55,535 nt of DNA from the NCBI GenBank assembly GCA_944381165.1, contig CALWKC010000019.1, forward strand, positions 1-55,535, written 5' to 3'. This document shows, piece after piece, positions 26,359 through 35,758 of the stretch (position 1 is its first letter; each line of letters begins with the position of its first letter). The notes beneath the pieces were generated by a model. It was not told where the DNA came from, searched no databases, and was given only the letters and a program-made list of their open reading frames with translations. This DNA is from an uncultured Lachnospira sp. GTDB taxonomy: Bacteria; Bacillota; Clostridia; Lachnospirales; Lachnospiraceae. The position numbers and the translations under genes are program-made.

Positions 26359-27507
26359 ATGAGCAATATTTACAGTCTCCGAATATATGATACGGAACTT
26401 ATGCGCTTTTCTATGAAAAAGCAGGGCTTGTTTGGCTTGGTGGCTGAGATTCTTTATACCAATGAGGAACAGACCTATCTTTTGCCATTGGATATGGAAC
26501 GCACTGGTGATGGTATCATTCATTGGTTGGAGCGGAGGGTCATTCCCAAGAATCGTGCTTTTGTGGATGAGATTTTGAAAACTCTGGGACTAAGTCATAA
26601 TGATACAAAGGGAATTATAGATGTATGCAAGGGCTTGTCACTCAATGACAGTTATTGGGTAGTTCCGGAAGGATTTGAGGGGAAGTTTTCTCAATACAAT
26701 CTCTATGAAAATCGTTTTTCGGAGATTCTGGCGCTGGTGGCTTATACCGGAGCAGGCGGGAGCCGTCAGGCGTTTACCACGTCTCCGGAGCTGACTACAG
26801 GAGGTATGCTCCCAAAGGCATGGCGATATGTGGAGCATGAAGGAATATATCTTTACAAAGGTGGCACTACCGGTGCGTCTAATGCGGGGCGTGAGCCGTA
26901 CTGTGAGTATTACGCTTCTCAAATTGCGGAAACCATGCGTTTAAACGCTGTACATTACGAGCTTGAGAAATGGAAAGGGATTACCGCCTCAAAGTGCGCC
27001 CTGTTTACGGATATTGATACATCTTATATTCCCATTGGTCGTATTGTTCAAACAGGAGGTATTGCTGCCTGCATGGAGTATTACGATAAACTGGGCGGGG
27101 ATTTTTCTGAGCAAATTCGCAGTATGCTGGTGTTTGATGCGCTGATTTACAATGAGGACAGGCATTTCGGAAACTTTGGCGTTTTGCGTGATAATCGCAG
27201 CGGCAGGGTCATTGCGCCGGCGCCAATTTTTGATAACGGACTATCCCTTTTCTGCTATGCCGGAAAAGAGGATTATGAGAATTTAGATCAGTACGCCGCA
27301 ACACGTTCTAACCCATATAACATTTCGTACGAGGAGGTGTGCGCGGAGGTGATGTGCGCCAAGCAGAAGGAGCAGCTCAGGCGCATGATTGGTTTCAGGT
27401 TTAAAAGGCATCCAAGTTTCAATCTGCCGGATGAGCATTTGCAGTCCATTGAGAAGCATTTGGAAAGAAGAGTGCGCAAGCTATTGGATATTCCAACCCG
27501 CCATTAA
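26359..27507 (+). CDS. HipA-like Ser/Thr kinase domain protein
   Basis: 382 residues. NEDRHFGN at residues 265-272 gives the catalytic Asp267 and the metal-binding Asn272, and IFDNG at 290-294 supplies the Asp of the metal loop. These match the HipA/CtkA/PI4K-like kinase pattern. The gene has AAGGAGGG before its ATG and its own candidate promoter. No HipB-type HTH antitoxin is adjacent, although its N-terminus could hold a regulatory part. It has no evident link to glycan synthesis and looks like a cargo gene inserted in the locus. Toxin action is not shown. Confidence 0.75.
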   Translation: MSNIYSLRIYDTELMRFSMKKQGLFGLVAEILYTNEEQTYLLPLDMERTGDGIIHWLERRVIPKNRAFVDEILKTLGLSHNDTKGIIDVCKGLSLNDSYWVVPEGFEGKFSQYNLYENRFSEILALVAYTGAGGSRQAFTTSPELTTGGMLPKAWRYVEHEGIYLYKGGTTGASNAGREPYCEYYASQIAETMRLNAVHYELEKWKGITASKCALFTDIDTSYIPIGRIVQTGGIAACMEYYDKLGGDFSEQIRSMLVFDALIYNEDRHFGNFGVLRDNRSGRVIAPAPIFDNGLSLFCYAGKEDYENLDQYAATRSNPYNISYEEVCAEVMCAKQKEQLRRMIGFRFKRHPSFNLPDEHLQSIEKHLERRVRKLLDIPTRH

Positions 27508-27549
27508 AATTAAAATATTATTTTGTAAATTAAAAGGGGGATGACTAAA

Positions 27550-28704
27550 ATGACAAAAAAAGCGCTTTTAGTGGCGACTGTCGGCGGATTTGTGCCTCAG
27601 TTTGAGATGAATGACGTTAAGCTGCTTAGGGAGCTTGGGTACGAGGTGCACTATGCGGCTAATTTTGACGTGACCATGTACGACGTTGATTTTGAAGCGG
27701 TAAAAAAAAGCGGTATGGTGCTGCATAATATATGTATACAGAAAAGTCCTAAGGCTTTAAGCTGCAATCTCAAGGCATTGAGGCAGCTGGTAAAAATTAT
27801 TAATTCAGAGAGAATTAACCTGCTTCACTGTCATACCCCTATGGGAGGGGTGCTGGCAAGAATAGCAGCGCTTTTAAGCGTAAGGTCGCCGAGGGTTATA
27901 TATACGGCGCACGGTTTTCATTTTTATGACGGAGCGCCTGTTTTTAACTGGGTATTTTACTATCCTGTTGAGCGTATACTTGCGCATTTTACGGATGTAA
28001 TTGTCACAATAAATTCCGAGGATTATGCTAGGGCTAATAATTTCCACTTGAATTCATCCGGAAAAACTGTTAAAATTCCCGGTGTCGGGCTTGAGCCGGA
28101 ACGCTTCCTGCGTAATGGCAGGAATATAAGAGAACAGCTCGGAGTTCCTGATACCGCATTTCATATTGTTTCTATAGGAGAACTTAATGAGAATAAGAAC
28201 CACAAGGTTGTTATCGAGGCTTTAAAGTATATTTATGACAAAAAATTAACAGTAGAAAAAGGACAGAAGATATATTATACTATATGTGGAAGAGGCAGCA
28301 GCAGCGAAAGACTGAAAGAACTGACTGAGGCTCTCGGATTATGCGAATACATAAATTTTGCAGGATATAGAAGCGATGTTGAGAATATTCTTGCCAGTGC
28401 GGATTGTTTTGTGTTTCCGTCCGTGCGCGAAGGGCTCGGAATGGCTGCCTTGCAGGCGATGGCTGCCGGGGTTGCCGTGATTGCTTCGGATAACAGGGGA
28501 ACAAGAGAATATATGAATTCGGGGCAAAACGGGCTGGTTTGTATTCAAAATACATCGGTTTGTTTTGCAAAAGCAATAATGAGGTTGTATAATAATGATG
28601 AGTTAAGAAAAAAATTGGCGGAAAATGCAATAAAAACTGCAGAAAATTTTTCGCTGGAACGAACAGAGCACATAATGAAGTCTGTTTATATGCAGACTGA
28701 ATAA
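27550..28704 (+). CDS. Glycosyltransferase family 4
   Basis: 384-residue GT-B retaining glycosyltransferase. N-terminal VATVGGFVPQFEMND and HCHTPMGGVLAR are typical of EpsD/PglA-like enzymes. The donor site is PSVREGLGMAALQAMAAG (Glu-X7-Glu region) near residues 295-312. ATG at 27550 is preferred because AGGGGG directly abuts the ATG at 27541, too close for that start. Cytoplasmic side of the membrane; donor unknown. Confidence 0.9.
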   Translation: MTKKALLVATVGGFVPQFEMNDVKLLRELGYEVHYAANFDVTMYDVDFEAVKKSGMVLHNICIQKSPKALSCNLKALRQLVKIINSERINLLHCHTPMGGVLARIAALLSVRSPRVIYTAHGFHFYDGAPVFNWVFYYPVERILAHFTDVIVTINSEDYARANNFHLNSSGKTVKIPGVGLEPERFLRNGRNIREQLGVPDTAFHIVSIGELNENKNHKVVIEALKYIYDKKLTVEKGQKIYYTICGRGSSSERLKELTEALGLCEYINFAGYRSDVENILASADCFVFPSVREGLGMAALQAMAAGVAVIASDNRGTREYMNSGQNGLVCIQNTSVCFAKAIMRLYNNDELRKKLAENAIKTAENFSLERTEHIMKSVYMQTE

Positions 28705-28773
28705 CAATGGTTAAAGTTGGCAATGTTGGTATATGTAGATTGTAAGCTGTAATTATTTAAGAGGGATTTGTAC

Positions 28774-29679
28774 ATGACTTATGAAAAGAAAATTTCGGTT
28801 ATAATGGGTGTGTATAACCAGTGGAATTTAGAACAGTTTAATTTGGCTGTTGATTCAGTTTTGAAGCAGACATTTCGTGATTTTGAGTTTATCATATATA
28901 ATGACGGGTCGGATCCAAAAGTTTCCGATTACATAAACAGTCTTTCTGATAGAGATGAACGTATTGTTGTAATAGGTCAGGAGAAGAATCACGGGTTGGC
29001 GTTTTCACTCAATGAGTGTATTGATATAGCAAAGGGAAAGTATATAGCCAGAATGGACGCGGATGACATTTCTCTTCCTGACAGATTTCAGATACAGTAT
29101 GACTTTCTTGAGAGAAATACACAATATGACTGGTGCGGCTGCAACGCGCAGCTTATCGATGACAGAGGGGTCTGGGGAGAGCGGATTATGCCGCAGTATC
29201 CGGATAAACATGATTATCTGATGTTTTCACCGTACATACATCCTTCTGTAATGTACAGGGCTGAGCTGTTTAAGCATACGACAGGCTATTCGGAGGCCAG
29301 AGAAACGCTCAGATGTGAAGATTATGAGATGTTTATGAGACTGTATCAGCTTGGCTACAAGGGGTACAATATTCAAAGCGTACTTTTTCAGTACAGGGAG
29401 GATGCTAATTCCTTCAAAAGAAGAAAATTCAAGTATAGAGTTAATGAAATGAAAATAAGATACAGGAATTTTTCTTCGATGCATATGATGTTTCCGATTG
29501 GATGGGTTTACTGCATAAGACCTGTTGCAGCAGGTCTTATTCCTACAAAATTATTATCGTTTATAAAGAGAAAGAGATATGAAAACATTGAACGCCCAGA
29601 GGCTGAAATTATACAAGCAAATACTGGCGGAACAGCCGATGTACTCAGAGGCACTCAGTCAGTACGAAGAGTTATATAA
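28774..29679 (+). CDS. Glycosyltransferase family 2
   Basis: 301-residue GT-A glycosyltransferase. KISVIMGVYNQ opens the fold, IARMDADDISLPDR contains the DXD metal site near residues 90-95, and EDYEMFMR is the likely catalytic region. GAGGG lies before ATG 28774; a TTG six bases earlier is less likely. Its final ~33 codons overlap the next gene and are of low complexity, so the functional protein may end slightly earlier. Confidence 0.9.
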   Translation: MTYEKKISVIMGVYNQWNLEQFNLAVDSVLKQTFRDFEFIIYNDGSDPKVSDYINSLSDRDERIVVIGQEKNHGLAFSLNECIDIAKGKYIARMDADDISLPDRFQIQYDFLERNTQYDWCGCNAQLIDDRGVWGERIMPQYPDKHDYLMFSPYIHPSVMYRAELFKHTTGYSEARETLRCEDYEMFMRLYQLGYKGYNIQSVLFQYREDANSFKRRKFKYRVNEMKIRYRNFSSMHMMFPIGWVYCIRPVAAGLIPTKLLSFIKRKRYENIERPEAEIIQANTGGTADVLRGTQSVRRVI

Positions 29680-30985
29680 TGATACAGATGTCTCACAGAT
29701 GTATTATCTTCACTGTGTGGCGCCTGTGCTGATTGAGTTTACCGCATGGACGCTTCAAAAAGCTGCCGGGAACGGCAAAAAACGTCTTTATTTTCTTGCA
29801 AGGGATGGCTGGCAGATGTATCTTGCTGCCAGAGAGCTTGTAAAGGCTATGGGGCTGGATATTGAGTGCCGCTATTTGCGTGTATCAAGATATGCGCTCA
29901 GGGTGCCGGAGTATCATCTTCTCGGAGAAAAATGTCTTGACAGGATTTGTATAGGCGGAATAGACGTAACTTTTGAAAAAATTATGAAGAGAGCGGCTCT
30001 GACGGATTCGCAGGCTATGGAGATTGCCATGCTGTGCGGCTGGCAGAGCCGTTATAAAAATATTCTGAATTATCAGGAGATCGTGTCTCTGAAGTCAGAA
30101 CTTTATAAGCAGAAAAAGCTGTTTGAGTATATTTATCAACACTCGAGGGAGGCATATCCTGCGGCTGTGGGGTATTTCAGACAGGAGGGACTGCTTGATG
30201 ACATTCCGTACGCATTTGTTGACAGTGGCTGGACCGGAACGCAGCAGCAGTCGCTTAAAAATCTGCTTGCCAGTATAAAGCCTGATATATCGGCTGAGGG
30301 GTATTATTTCGGATTGTATGAGACACCGGATAGTGCCGCAGCGAGCAGCCTTTTATATCACGGTTTTTATTTTATGCCTGAAAACGGGCTGAAAAGAAAA
30401 GTCTACTTCAGCAACTCATTGTTTGAGGCTGTAACCTCATCCCCTGAAGGGATGACTCTCGGATATTCAGAACACGGGAAAGAATACTCCTGTGTATTCG
30501 ACATGCCGGAGAATGTTAATGCCGCTAAAATAAAGGCAGACAGTGATGCGCTGAAAAAATATCTTCCATTATTATGCAATATATGCAATAATAATAAAAT
30601 GCGGTCCGGACAGCCGGGTAAAAATCTGTTTTTTAAAAATAATAAGGAAGAGCGCCGCAGAATTAAAATGTTATACAGACTAATGTCTCTGTGGATGGGT
30701 AATCCTACTGAGGCAGAGGTTAAGGCGTTTGGCAGTCTGCTTTTTTCTGACGACATGCTTGAGGGAGCATTACAGAGGGTGTCAAAGGATTTATCGGAAA
30801 GCGATATAAAAAATCAGCGATTTATGCGCAAGCTGCTTATAATGCTCGGAATTAAGAAAGAGGTCATACATGAAAGCGCATGGATTGAGGGCAGTATCGC
30901 CGCTGTGGGAAGGAATAAGGCGGCAAATCTTCGCCACGCCAGGTTTTATAAATATTTTGTGTATGTGAGAAAGGCATTGAAATGA
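29579..30985 (+). CDS. Unrecognised protein sharing a domain with the HAD protein at 33692
   Basis: 468 residues, not assigned to a named family. LYFLARDGWQMYLAARELV, YLRVSRYALRVP and FVDSGWTGTQQQSLKNLL correspond to LFLSRDGDILKRVYDEM, AYWSRRAATKL and VDIGWAGSGAAALDYL in the C-terminal half of the HAD protein at 33692. It is therefore a stand-alone version of that domain. The start at 29579 overlaps the preceding GT gene by 101 bases and follows AAAGAG-like purines; ATG at 29699 would avoid the overlap. It overlaps the permease gene by 4 bases. Role in glycan synthesis is inferred from context. Confidence 0.7.
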   Translation: MKTLNAQRLKLYKQILAEQPMYSEALSQYEELYNDTDVSQMYYLHCVAPVLIEFTAWTLQKAAGNGKKRLYFLARDGWQMYLAARELVKAMGLDIECRYLRVSRYALRVPEYHLLGEKCLDRICIGGIDVTFEKIMKRAALTDSQAMEIAMLCGWQSRYKNILNYQEIVSLKSELYKQKKLFEYIYQHSREAYPAAVGYFRQEGLLDDIPYAFVDSGWTGTQQQSLKNLLASIKPDISAEGYYFGLYETPDSAAASSLLYHGFYFMPENGLKRKVYFSNSLFEAVTSSPEGMTLGYSEHGKEYSCVFDMPENVNAAKIKADSDALKKYLPLLCNICNNNKMRSGQPGKNLFFKNNKEERRRIKMLYRLMSLWMGNPTEAEVKAFGSLLFSDDMLEGALQRVSKDLSESDIKNQRFMRKLLIMLGIKKEVIHESAWIEGSIAAVGRNKAANLRHARFYKYFVYVRKALK

Positions 30986-31773
30986 AAGATAAAGATAAAA
31001 TAAACAGACGCGCAGAGAGAAAACAATATATATTTGCGCTTCGCCAGCTCGTTTCAAGAGAGGTAAAAAGAAAATATGCGCGTTCATATCTGGGAATTGT
31101 ATGGAGCGTTCTTAATCCGCTGTTGTTTATGGCGGTAATGTCAATGATATTTTCTACTATATTTAAGCATAATATAAAAAACTTTCCTATTTATTATCTC
31201 ACGGGTCTGATTATGTGGCAGCTTTTCAGCAGCGCGACGAGCTCGGCTATGTCGGCGCTTGTTGACAACAGAAGTCTTTTGCTGCGCGTCAAGCTTTCAA
31301 AGCAGACGTTTGTGCTGTCCCGAATGTACGCTGCGCTGGTAAATTTTCTGTATACCTGCATTGCGTATGTGCTGATGCTCATTTTGTTTAAAATCGAGCC
31401 TAGTTTTTATATGCTTCTGTTTCCGATTCCATTATTTTTTATGATGTTGTTTTCAATGGGGATAGGTTATATTTTATCTATTGTATATGTTTTTTTCCCT
31501 GATATACAGCATCTTTACTCGGTTATTCTTACTTTGTGGATGTATGTGTCGGCGCTGTTTTATCCCGTTGACAATCTTACTCCTATAATGAAAGCAGTTG
31601 TTGAAAACAACCCTATATATGCGTATGTCGCGTTTGTCAGGGATATAGTCATGTACGCTAAGCTTCCGGAGCCTTTAGTCTGGTTAAGGGCTGTCGGCTG
31701 GGGACTGCTTGTTTTTATTGCGGGCTACTGTGTTTTCAAAAGATATGATAATAAGGTTATGGAGAAAGTGTAG
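30982..31773 (+). CDS. ABC-2 type polysaccharide/teichoic acid export permease (Wzm/TagG-like)
   Basis: 263 residues with six predicted membrane segments and an N-terminal amphipathic stretch LRQLVSREVKRKYARSYLG, typical of Wzm/TagG permeases. SVLNPLLFMAVMSMIF is the first membrane helix, and VENNPIYAYVAFVRDIV near residue 213 is characteristic of the family. It pairs with the ATPase encoded next to export lipid-linked glycan. Coding overlaps the previous gene by 4 bases. Confidence 0.92.
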   Translation: MKDKDKINRRAERKQYIFALRQLVSREVKRKYARSYLGIVWSVLNPLLFMAVMSMIFSTIFKHNIKNFPIYYLTGLIMWQLFSSATSSAMSALVDNRSLLLRVKLSKQTFVLSRMYAALVNFLYTCIAYVLMLILFKIEPSFYMLLFPIPLFFMMLFSMGIGYILSIVYVFFPDIQHLYSVILTLWMYVSALFYPVDNLTPIMKAVVENNPIYAYVAFVRDIVMYAKLPEPLVWLRAVGWGLLVFIAGYCVFKRYDNKVMEKV

Positions 31774-31784
31774 GATAAACAGAG

Positions 31785-33692
31785 ATGACAATGAAGAAGT
31801 TTTTAATTGTAATCAGTGCATTCCTCTGTATTTTTTTGACGGGGATTTTTAATCCGGTGGATGTAATGGCGGCTGATGGTGAGATTTCGTTTGACGAACA
31901 AAGTTATGGGGCAGCAGACGGCGATACAGTAAATGTATTGATGAGTTTGGACTGTGAGAATAACATCGGCGCATATGATATTGAAATTGTGTATGACAGA
32001 TACCGTCTCAGATATGAGGGCGGCGGCACCAGTGAAAATAACGGTGTTATAAGGCTTTCGGGAAACGCAGATGCGGACACGGTTCAGGCGTCGCTTCAGT
32101 TTACGGCAATAAGCGGCGGGGCAGCCGAGATTTTTGTGAGAAGCGCATCAGCAGAAGTCAATGAAAGTAATGAAAAATATGATATTTCCAATAATGCCAA
32201 ATCTATTATCCGTGTCGGCGGAACTGATACGGTAATGCAGAGAGCAAATCAGGAGCAGTTCGGAATAAATGTTCAGGTCCCTGTTTGCGGAACAGCCGTC
32301 ATTCAGGGAAAGACGCTGTATATAGTCAATCTCGCACAGTATATGCCGGTTGGTGTTGACTGGAAATATAACACCGTCACGGATATATATGAAAATCATC
32401 TGGTGACATATCTTGCTGCTTCGGATTACAATACAAGATTTGTATATCTTATGGATGAGTATGGCTCTATGTACCTGTACTCGTATAACAGTATGACAGG
32501 AAATTATTTTCCATGTTATGTAATTACGGATGACCAGAAATATTACTATACAAGCGTTGAAGCGTGTACGCAGCTTCCTGACGGACTTACGGCTGAATAT
32601 GCATCGAGCAGGGGCGTTTATTATACTTTTAAAATGGATGGAAGTGCGTCATTCTGCAGTGTTGCATCTGATGGAAATGTAAATGCATGGAACGCCTCAG
32701 CCGACGTGTCAGAGGAACATATGCGCACTGTGATATATGTGCTAATAGGAGTGCTTGCAATACTGTTCGTCATAGTAATAGTTGTTGCAGCGGCGGCAAT
32801 ATCTAACAGAAGATACAGGAAAAAGTCGCTGAGGCGGCTTGCGTTGAAACAACAGCTTGAAGCGGATAAGACTGCGGCAGCAAAAACTCAGGCTTCAATG
32901 AGAAGAGCTGCGCCCGCGAAGACAAAAAGCTCAAAGGGCAAGGCTTTGAGAACGGCAAAGCCTGTGATAGAAGTTAAGAATGTAACAATGAAGTTCAAAA
33001 TTGCAACCTTTAACTCATCCGGAATTAAGGAATATCTTATTCAGAAGCTTAAGGGCAATATGAATTACAGAGAGCTTGTAGCTCTTGACAATGTGAGCTT
33101 TAATGTATATAAGGGCGAGGTAGTTGGGATTATCGGGACAAACGGCTCAGGCAAGAGTACGCTTTTAAGGATTGTATCGGGCGCCTTAAGACCCACCTCG
33201 GGCGAGGTCAGGACAAACCGCAGGAGACTCCAGCTCTTAACGCTTGGCACGGGGTTTGACTATGAGCTTACCGCGAGGGAAAATGTATATCTCAACGGCG
33301 CTATTATAGGTTATACAAAAGAATTTATTGACGAGAATTATGACAAAATAGTTAAGTTTGCGGAGCTTGAAGACTTCATGGAAGAGAAGGTCAAAAATTT
33401 CTCTTCTGGTATGGTCTCAAGACTTGGCTTTGCGATTGCCACAGTTGGCGATGCGGCTGATATTCTTATACTTGACGAAGTTTTAAGTGTCGGAGATGAA
33501 TTTTTCAGAAAGAAGAGCCTTGCGAGGGTAAAGGAAATGATTCACAGCGGCTCTACCGTTTTAATGGTTTCACATGCTCTGAGTTCAATTTTGGAGAACT
33601 GCACAAAGGTTGTGTGGATTGAGAAGGGCAGGCTTAAAATGGTAGGAGAGCCGAGGGAAGTGTGTGAGGCTTATAAAAGGTATGGGAACTGA
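31785..33692 (+). CDS. Wzt-like ABC ATPase fused to signal peptide, cohesin-like domain and transmembrane segment
   Basis: 635 residues in one uninterrupted frame. A signal peptide (~1-29) is followed by a beta-rich cohesin-like domain (~32-145, with YDIEIVYDRYRLRYEG and LQFTAIS) and a further extracytoplasmic part to ~310. A membrane helix (~316-339) and a strongly basic stretch come next, then an ATPase from ~393. Walker A GTNGSGKST starts at Gly451, the signature SSGM is near 538-541 and Walker B DILILDE is at 559-565. N-terminal H-loop features resemble TagH/Wzt. It should energise the permease encoded upstream while presenting a domain outside the cell. Gram-negative Wzt instead carries a cytoplasmic C-terminal sugar-binding domain. 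Confidence 0.88.
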   Translation: MTMKKFLIVISAFLCIFLTGIFNPVDVMAADGEISFDEQSYGAADGDTVNVLMSLDCENNIGAYDIEIVYDRYRLRYEGGGTSENNGVIRLSGNADADTVQASLQFTAISGGAAEIFVRSASAEVNESNEKYDISNNAKSIIRVGGTDTVMQRANQEQFGINVQVPVCGTAVIQGKTLYIVNLAQYMPVGVDWKYNTVTDIYENHLVTYLAASDYNTRFVYLMDEYGSMYLYSYNSMTGNYFPCYVITDDQKYYYTSVEACTQLPDGLTAEYASSRGVYYTFKMDGSASFCSVASDGNVNAWNASADVSEEHMRTVIYVLIGVLAILFVIVIVVAAAAISNRRYRKKSLRRLALKQQLEADKTAAAKTQASMRRAAPAKTKSSKGKALRTAKPVIEVKNVTMKFKIATFNSSGIKEYLIQKLKGNMNYRELVALDNVSFNVYKGEVVGIIGTNGSGKSTLLRIVSGALRPTSGEVRTNRRRLQLLTLGTGFDYELTARENVYLNGAIIGYTKEFIDENYDKIVKFAELEDFMEEKVKNFSSGMVSRLGFAIATVGDAADILILDEVLSVGDEFFRKKSLARVKEMIHSGSTVLMVSHALSSILENCTKVVWIEKGRLKMVGEPREVCEAYKRYGN

Positions 33693-35743
33693 TGAGATAT
33701 AAGATATATAGTGCTTTGGTAAACAGACATATTGGCATAAAAGAACGGTATCATCGTGTTCACGACAATACACACGGAGCCGGGAAAATATTTTCCTGGC
33801 TCTATTTGCTGTGGCTGAATCTGTGCTTTTATGTGTTCTTTTGCCGCTGGCTCGGAGAGAAATCCGGCTTTGAAATATATGAGGAAAAGAAACTTGTCAC
33901 AGGAGGAAGCGAGTCCGAAGCAGGGGCTTGCCTGAAACTTAACGGAAGAGAACTTTGCGGCTTTGGCGAAGAGCTGACAGAAAAAGTTGTGAAAAAACTG
34001 TCAGAATATGATATAATTTCATTCGATATATTTGACACTCTGATTTTCAGACCGTTCTCAGAGCCGACAGATTTGTTTTATTTTATAGGTGAACGCTTAG
34101 GGTACCTTGATTTTAAGAGAATAAGAACGGAATTGGAATCTAAGGCAAGACAGGCGGCATATAAGCGTGAAAAAACTTATGAAATCTGTCTCAGGGATAT
34201 ATGGGAACTTCTTAATGATGAGGCTGGAATTTCCGCTGATGAGGGAATGACGGAGGAGCTTGCGGCTGAAAAGGATTTTTGCTATGCCAATCCGTTTATG
34301 CTCGAGGTCTACTTACGCCTTAAGGATATGGGAAAGCGCATTTTTATAGTGTCAGATATGTATCTGCCGGGAGATTTTCTTGAAAATATGCTGCGCGGGC
34401 AGGGATATGACGGGTTTGAAAAGCTGTATGTGTCATGTGAGTATAAAAAGAGCAAAGCGGACGGAAGTCTGTATGAGCTCGTAAAAAAAGAAATTTCTGC
34501 CGGAGCAAAAAAATGCATTCATGTAGGCGATAATGTTCACAGTGATGTGAGTATGGCAGGCAGGCATGGTTTTGATACTCTCTGGTATCCTAATGTCAAC
34601 AAGAATACGCTTCTTTACAGACCGTATGATATGTCCTATGCAATAGGCGGAGCTTACAGGGGAATAGTGAATAATCATCTGTATTGTAAAAATGCAGTAT
34701 ACAGCATTGATTATGAATATGGCTATATATACGGCGGATTATTTGTTGTGGGATACTGCCGCTTTATTCATGATTACTGTAAATTACACGGAATTGAAAA
34801 AATATTGTTCCTGTCGAGGGACGGCGATATTTTAAAGAGGGTATACGACGAGATGTATCCGGAGGATTCCACTGAATACGCATACTGGTCAAGGCGGGCT
34901 GCCACTAAGCTGTCGGCATGTTTTAACAGATATGATTTTTTCAGAAGATTTCTGTATCATAAGGTGAATCAGAACATTTCGCTTCAAAATATACTTGAGT
35001 CAATGGAGCTTGAGCAGTTAAGCGGCATGCTCCGTGAGGAAGGGCTAAAGGAAGAGGAGAATCTGACTGATAAAAATGTTGATGAGGTAAAGAGCTTTCT
35101 GAAAAAGCATTGGGATGAGGTTATTGATATTTACGGGAAAGAGCATGAAGGCGCTAAGGCATATTACTCAGAACTGCTTGGAAATTCAAAGAGCGCGGCG
35201 GCAGTCGATATAGGCTGGGCAGGAAGCGGAGCGGCGGCGCTTGACTATCTTGTCGGCAAAATCTGGAAGCTCGGCTGTTCTGTTACGGGAATAATCGCAG
35301 GAACTAATACAATGTATAATGCAGAGCCGGATGCAAGCGAGGCACAGCTTATGTCAGGGAAGATTGTTTCCTATCTGTTCAGCCAGACTGACAACAGAGA
35401 TCTGCTTAAAAAGCATGATTTGAACAAGAATTATAATGTGTACTGGGAATTGCTCTTGTCATCTCCGACAAGACAGTTCAAAGGGTTTTCATATGAGAGG
35501 GAAGACGAATTGCCCATTTTCATGTTCGGTGATATGGACTATAATCAGGAAGGCATACGTGAAATTCAAAAAGGCGTCCTTGATTTTGCAGAAGATTACA
35601 TGCAGCATTTCGGAAAATATGATTATATGTTTAACATAAGCGGAAGAGACGCATATGCTCCAATGCTTGTTGCTGCGGGACATGACGAGCGATACCTGAA
35701 AATGATTGAGAAACGTTTCAGACTTGATATTTCGGTTGGATAA
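33692..35743 (+). CDS. HAD-like hydrolase with unknown C-terminal domain
   Basis: 683 residues. A hydrophobic stretch at ~28-50 may anchor it to the membrane. The HAD domain (~105-310) has motif I SFDIFDTLIF, motif II IVSDMYLPGD, a Lys in KKSKADGS and motif IV HVGDNVHSD, so a phosphatase-type active site is complete. The C-terminal half (~340-683) has LFLSRDGDILKRVYDEM and VDIGWAGSGAA, shared with the protein at 29579. The ATG overlaps the ATPase stop as TGATG. Likely acts on a phosphorylated glycan intermediate. Confidence 0.82.
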   Translation: MRYKIYSALVNRHIGIKERYHRVHDNTHGAGKIFSWLYLLWLNLCFYVFFCRWLGEKSGFEIYEEKKLVTGGSESEAGACLKLNGRELCGFGEELTEKVVKKLSEYDIISFDIFDTLIFRPFSEPTDLFYFIGERLGYLDFKRIRTELESKARQAAYKREKTYEICLRDIWELLNDEAGISADEGMTEELAAEKDFCYANPFMLEVYLRLKDMGKRIFIVSDMYLPGDFLENMLRGQGYDGFEKLYVSCEYKKSKADGSLYELVKKEISAGAKKCIHVGDNVHSDVSMAGRHGFDTLWYPNVNKNTLLYRPYDMSYAIGGAYRGIVNNHLYCKNAVYSIDYEYGYIYGGLFVVGYCRFIHDYCKLHGIEKILFLSRDGDILKRVYDEMYPEDSTEYAYWSRRAATKLSACFNRYDFFRRFLYHKVNQNISLQNILESMELEQLSGMLREEGLKEEENLTDKNVDEVKSFLKKHWDEVIDIYGKEHEGAKAYYSELLGNSKSAAAVDIGWAGSGAAALDYLVGKIWKLGCSVTGIIAGTNTMYNAEPDASEAQLMSGKIVSYLFSQTDNRDLLKKHDLNKNYNVYWELLLSSPTRQFKGFSYEREDELPIFMFGDMDYNQEGIREIQKGVLDFAEDYMQHFGKYDYMFNISGRDAYAPMLVAAGHDERYLKMIEKRFRLDISVG

Positions 35744-35758
35744 GGAGAAATACACGAA

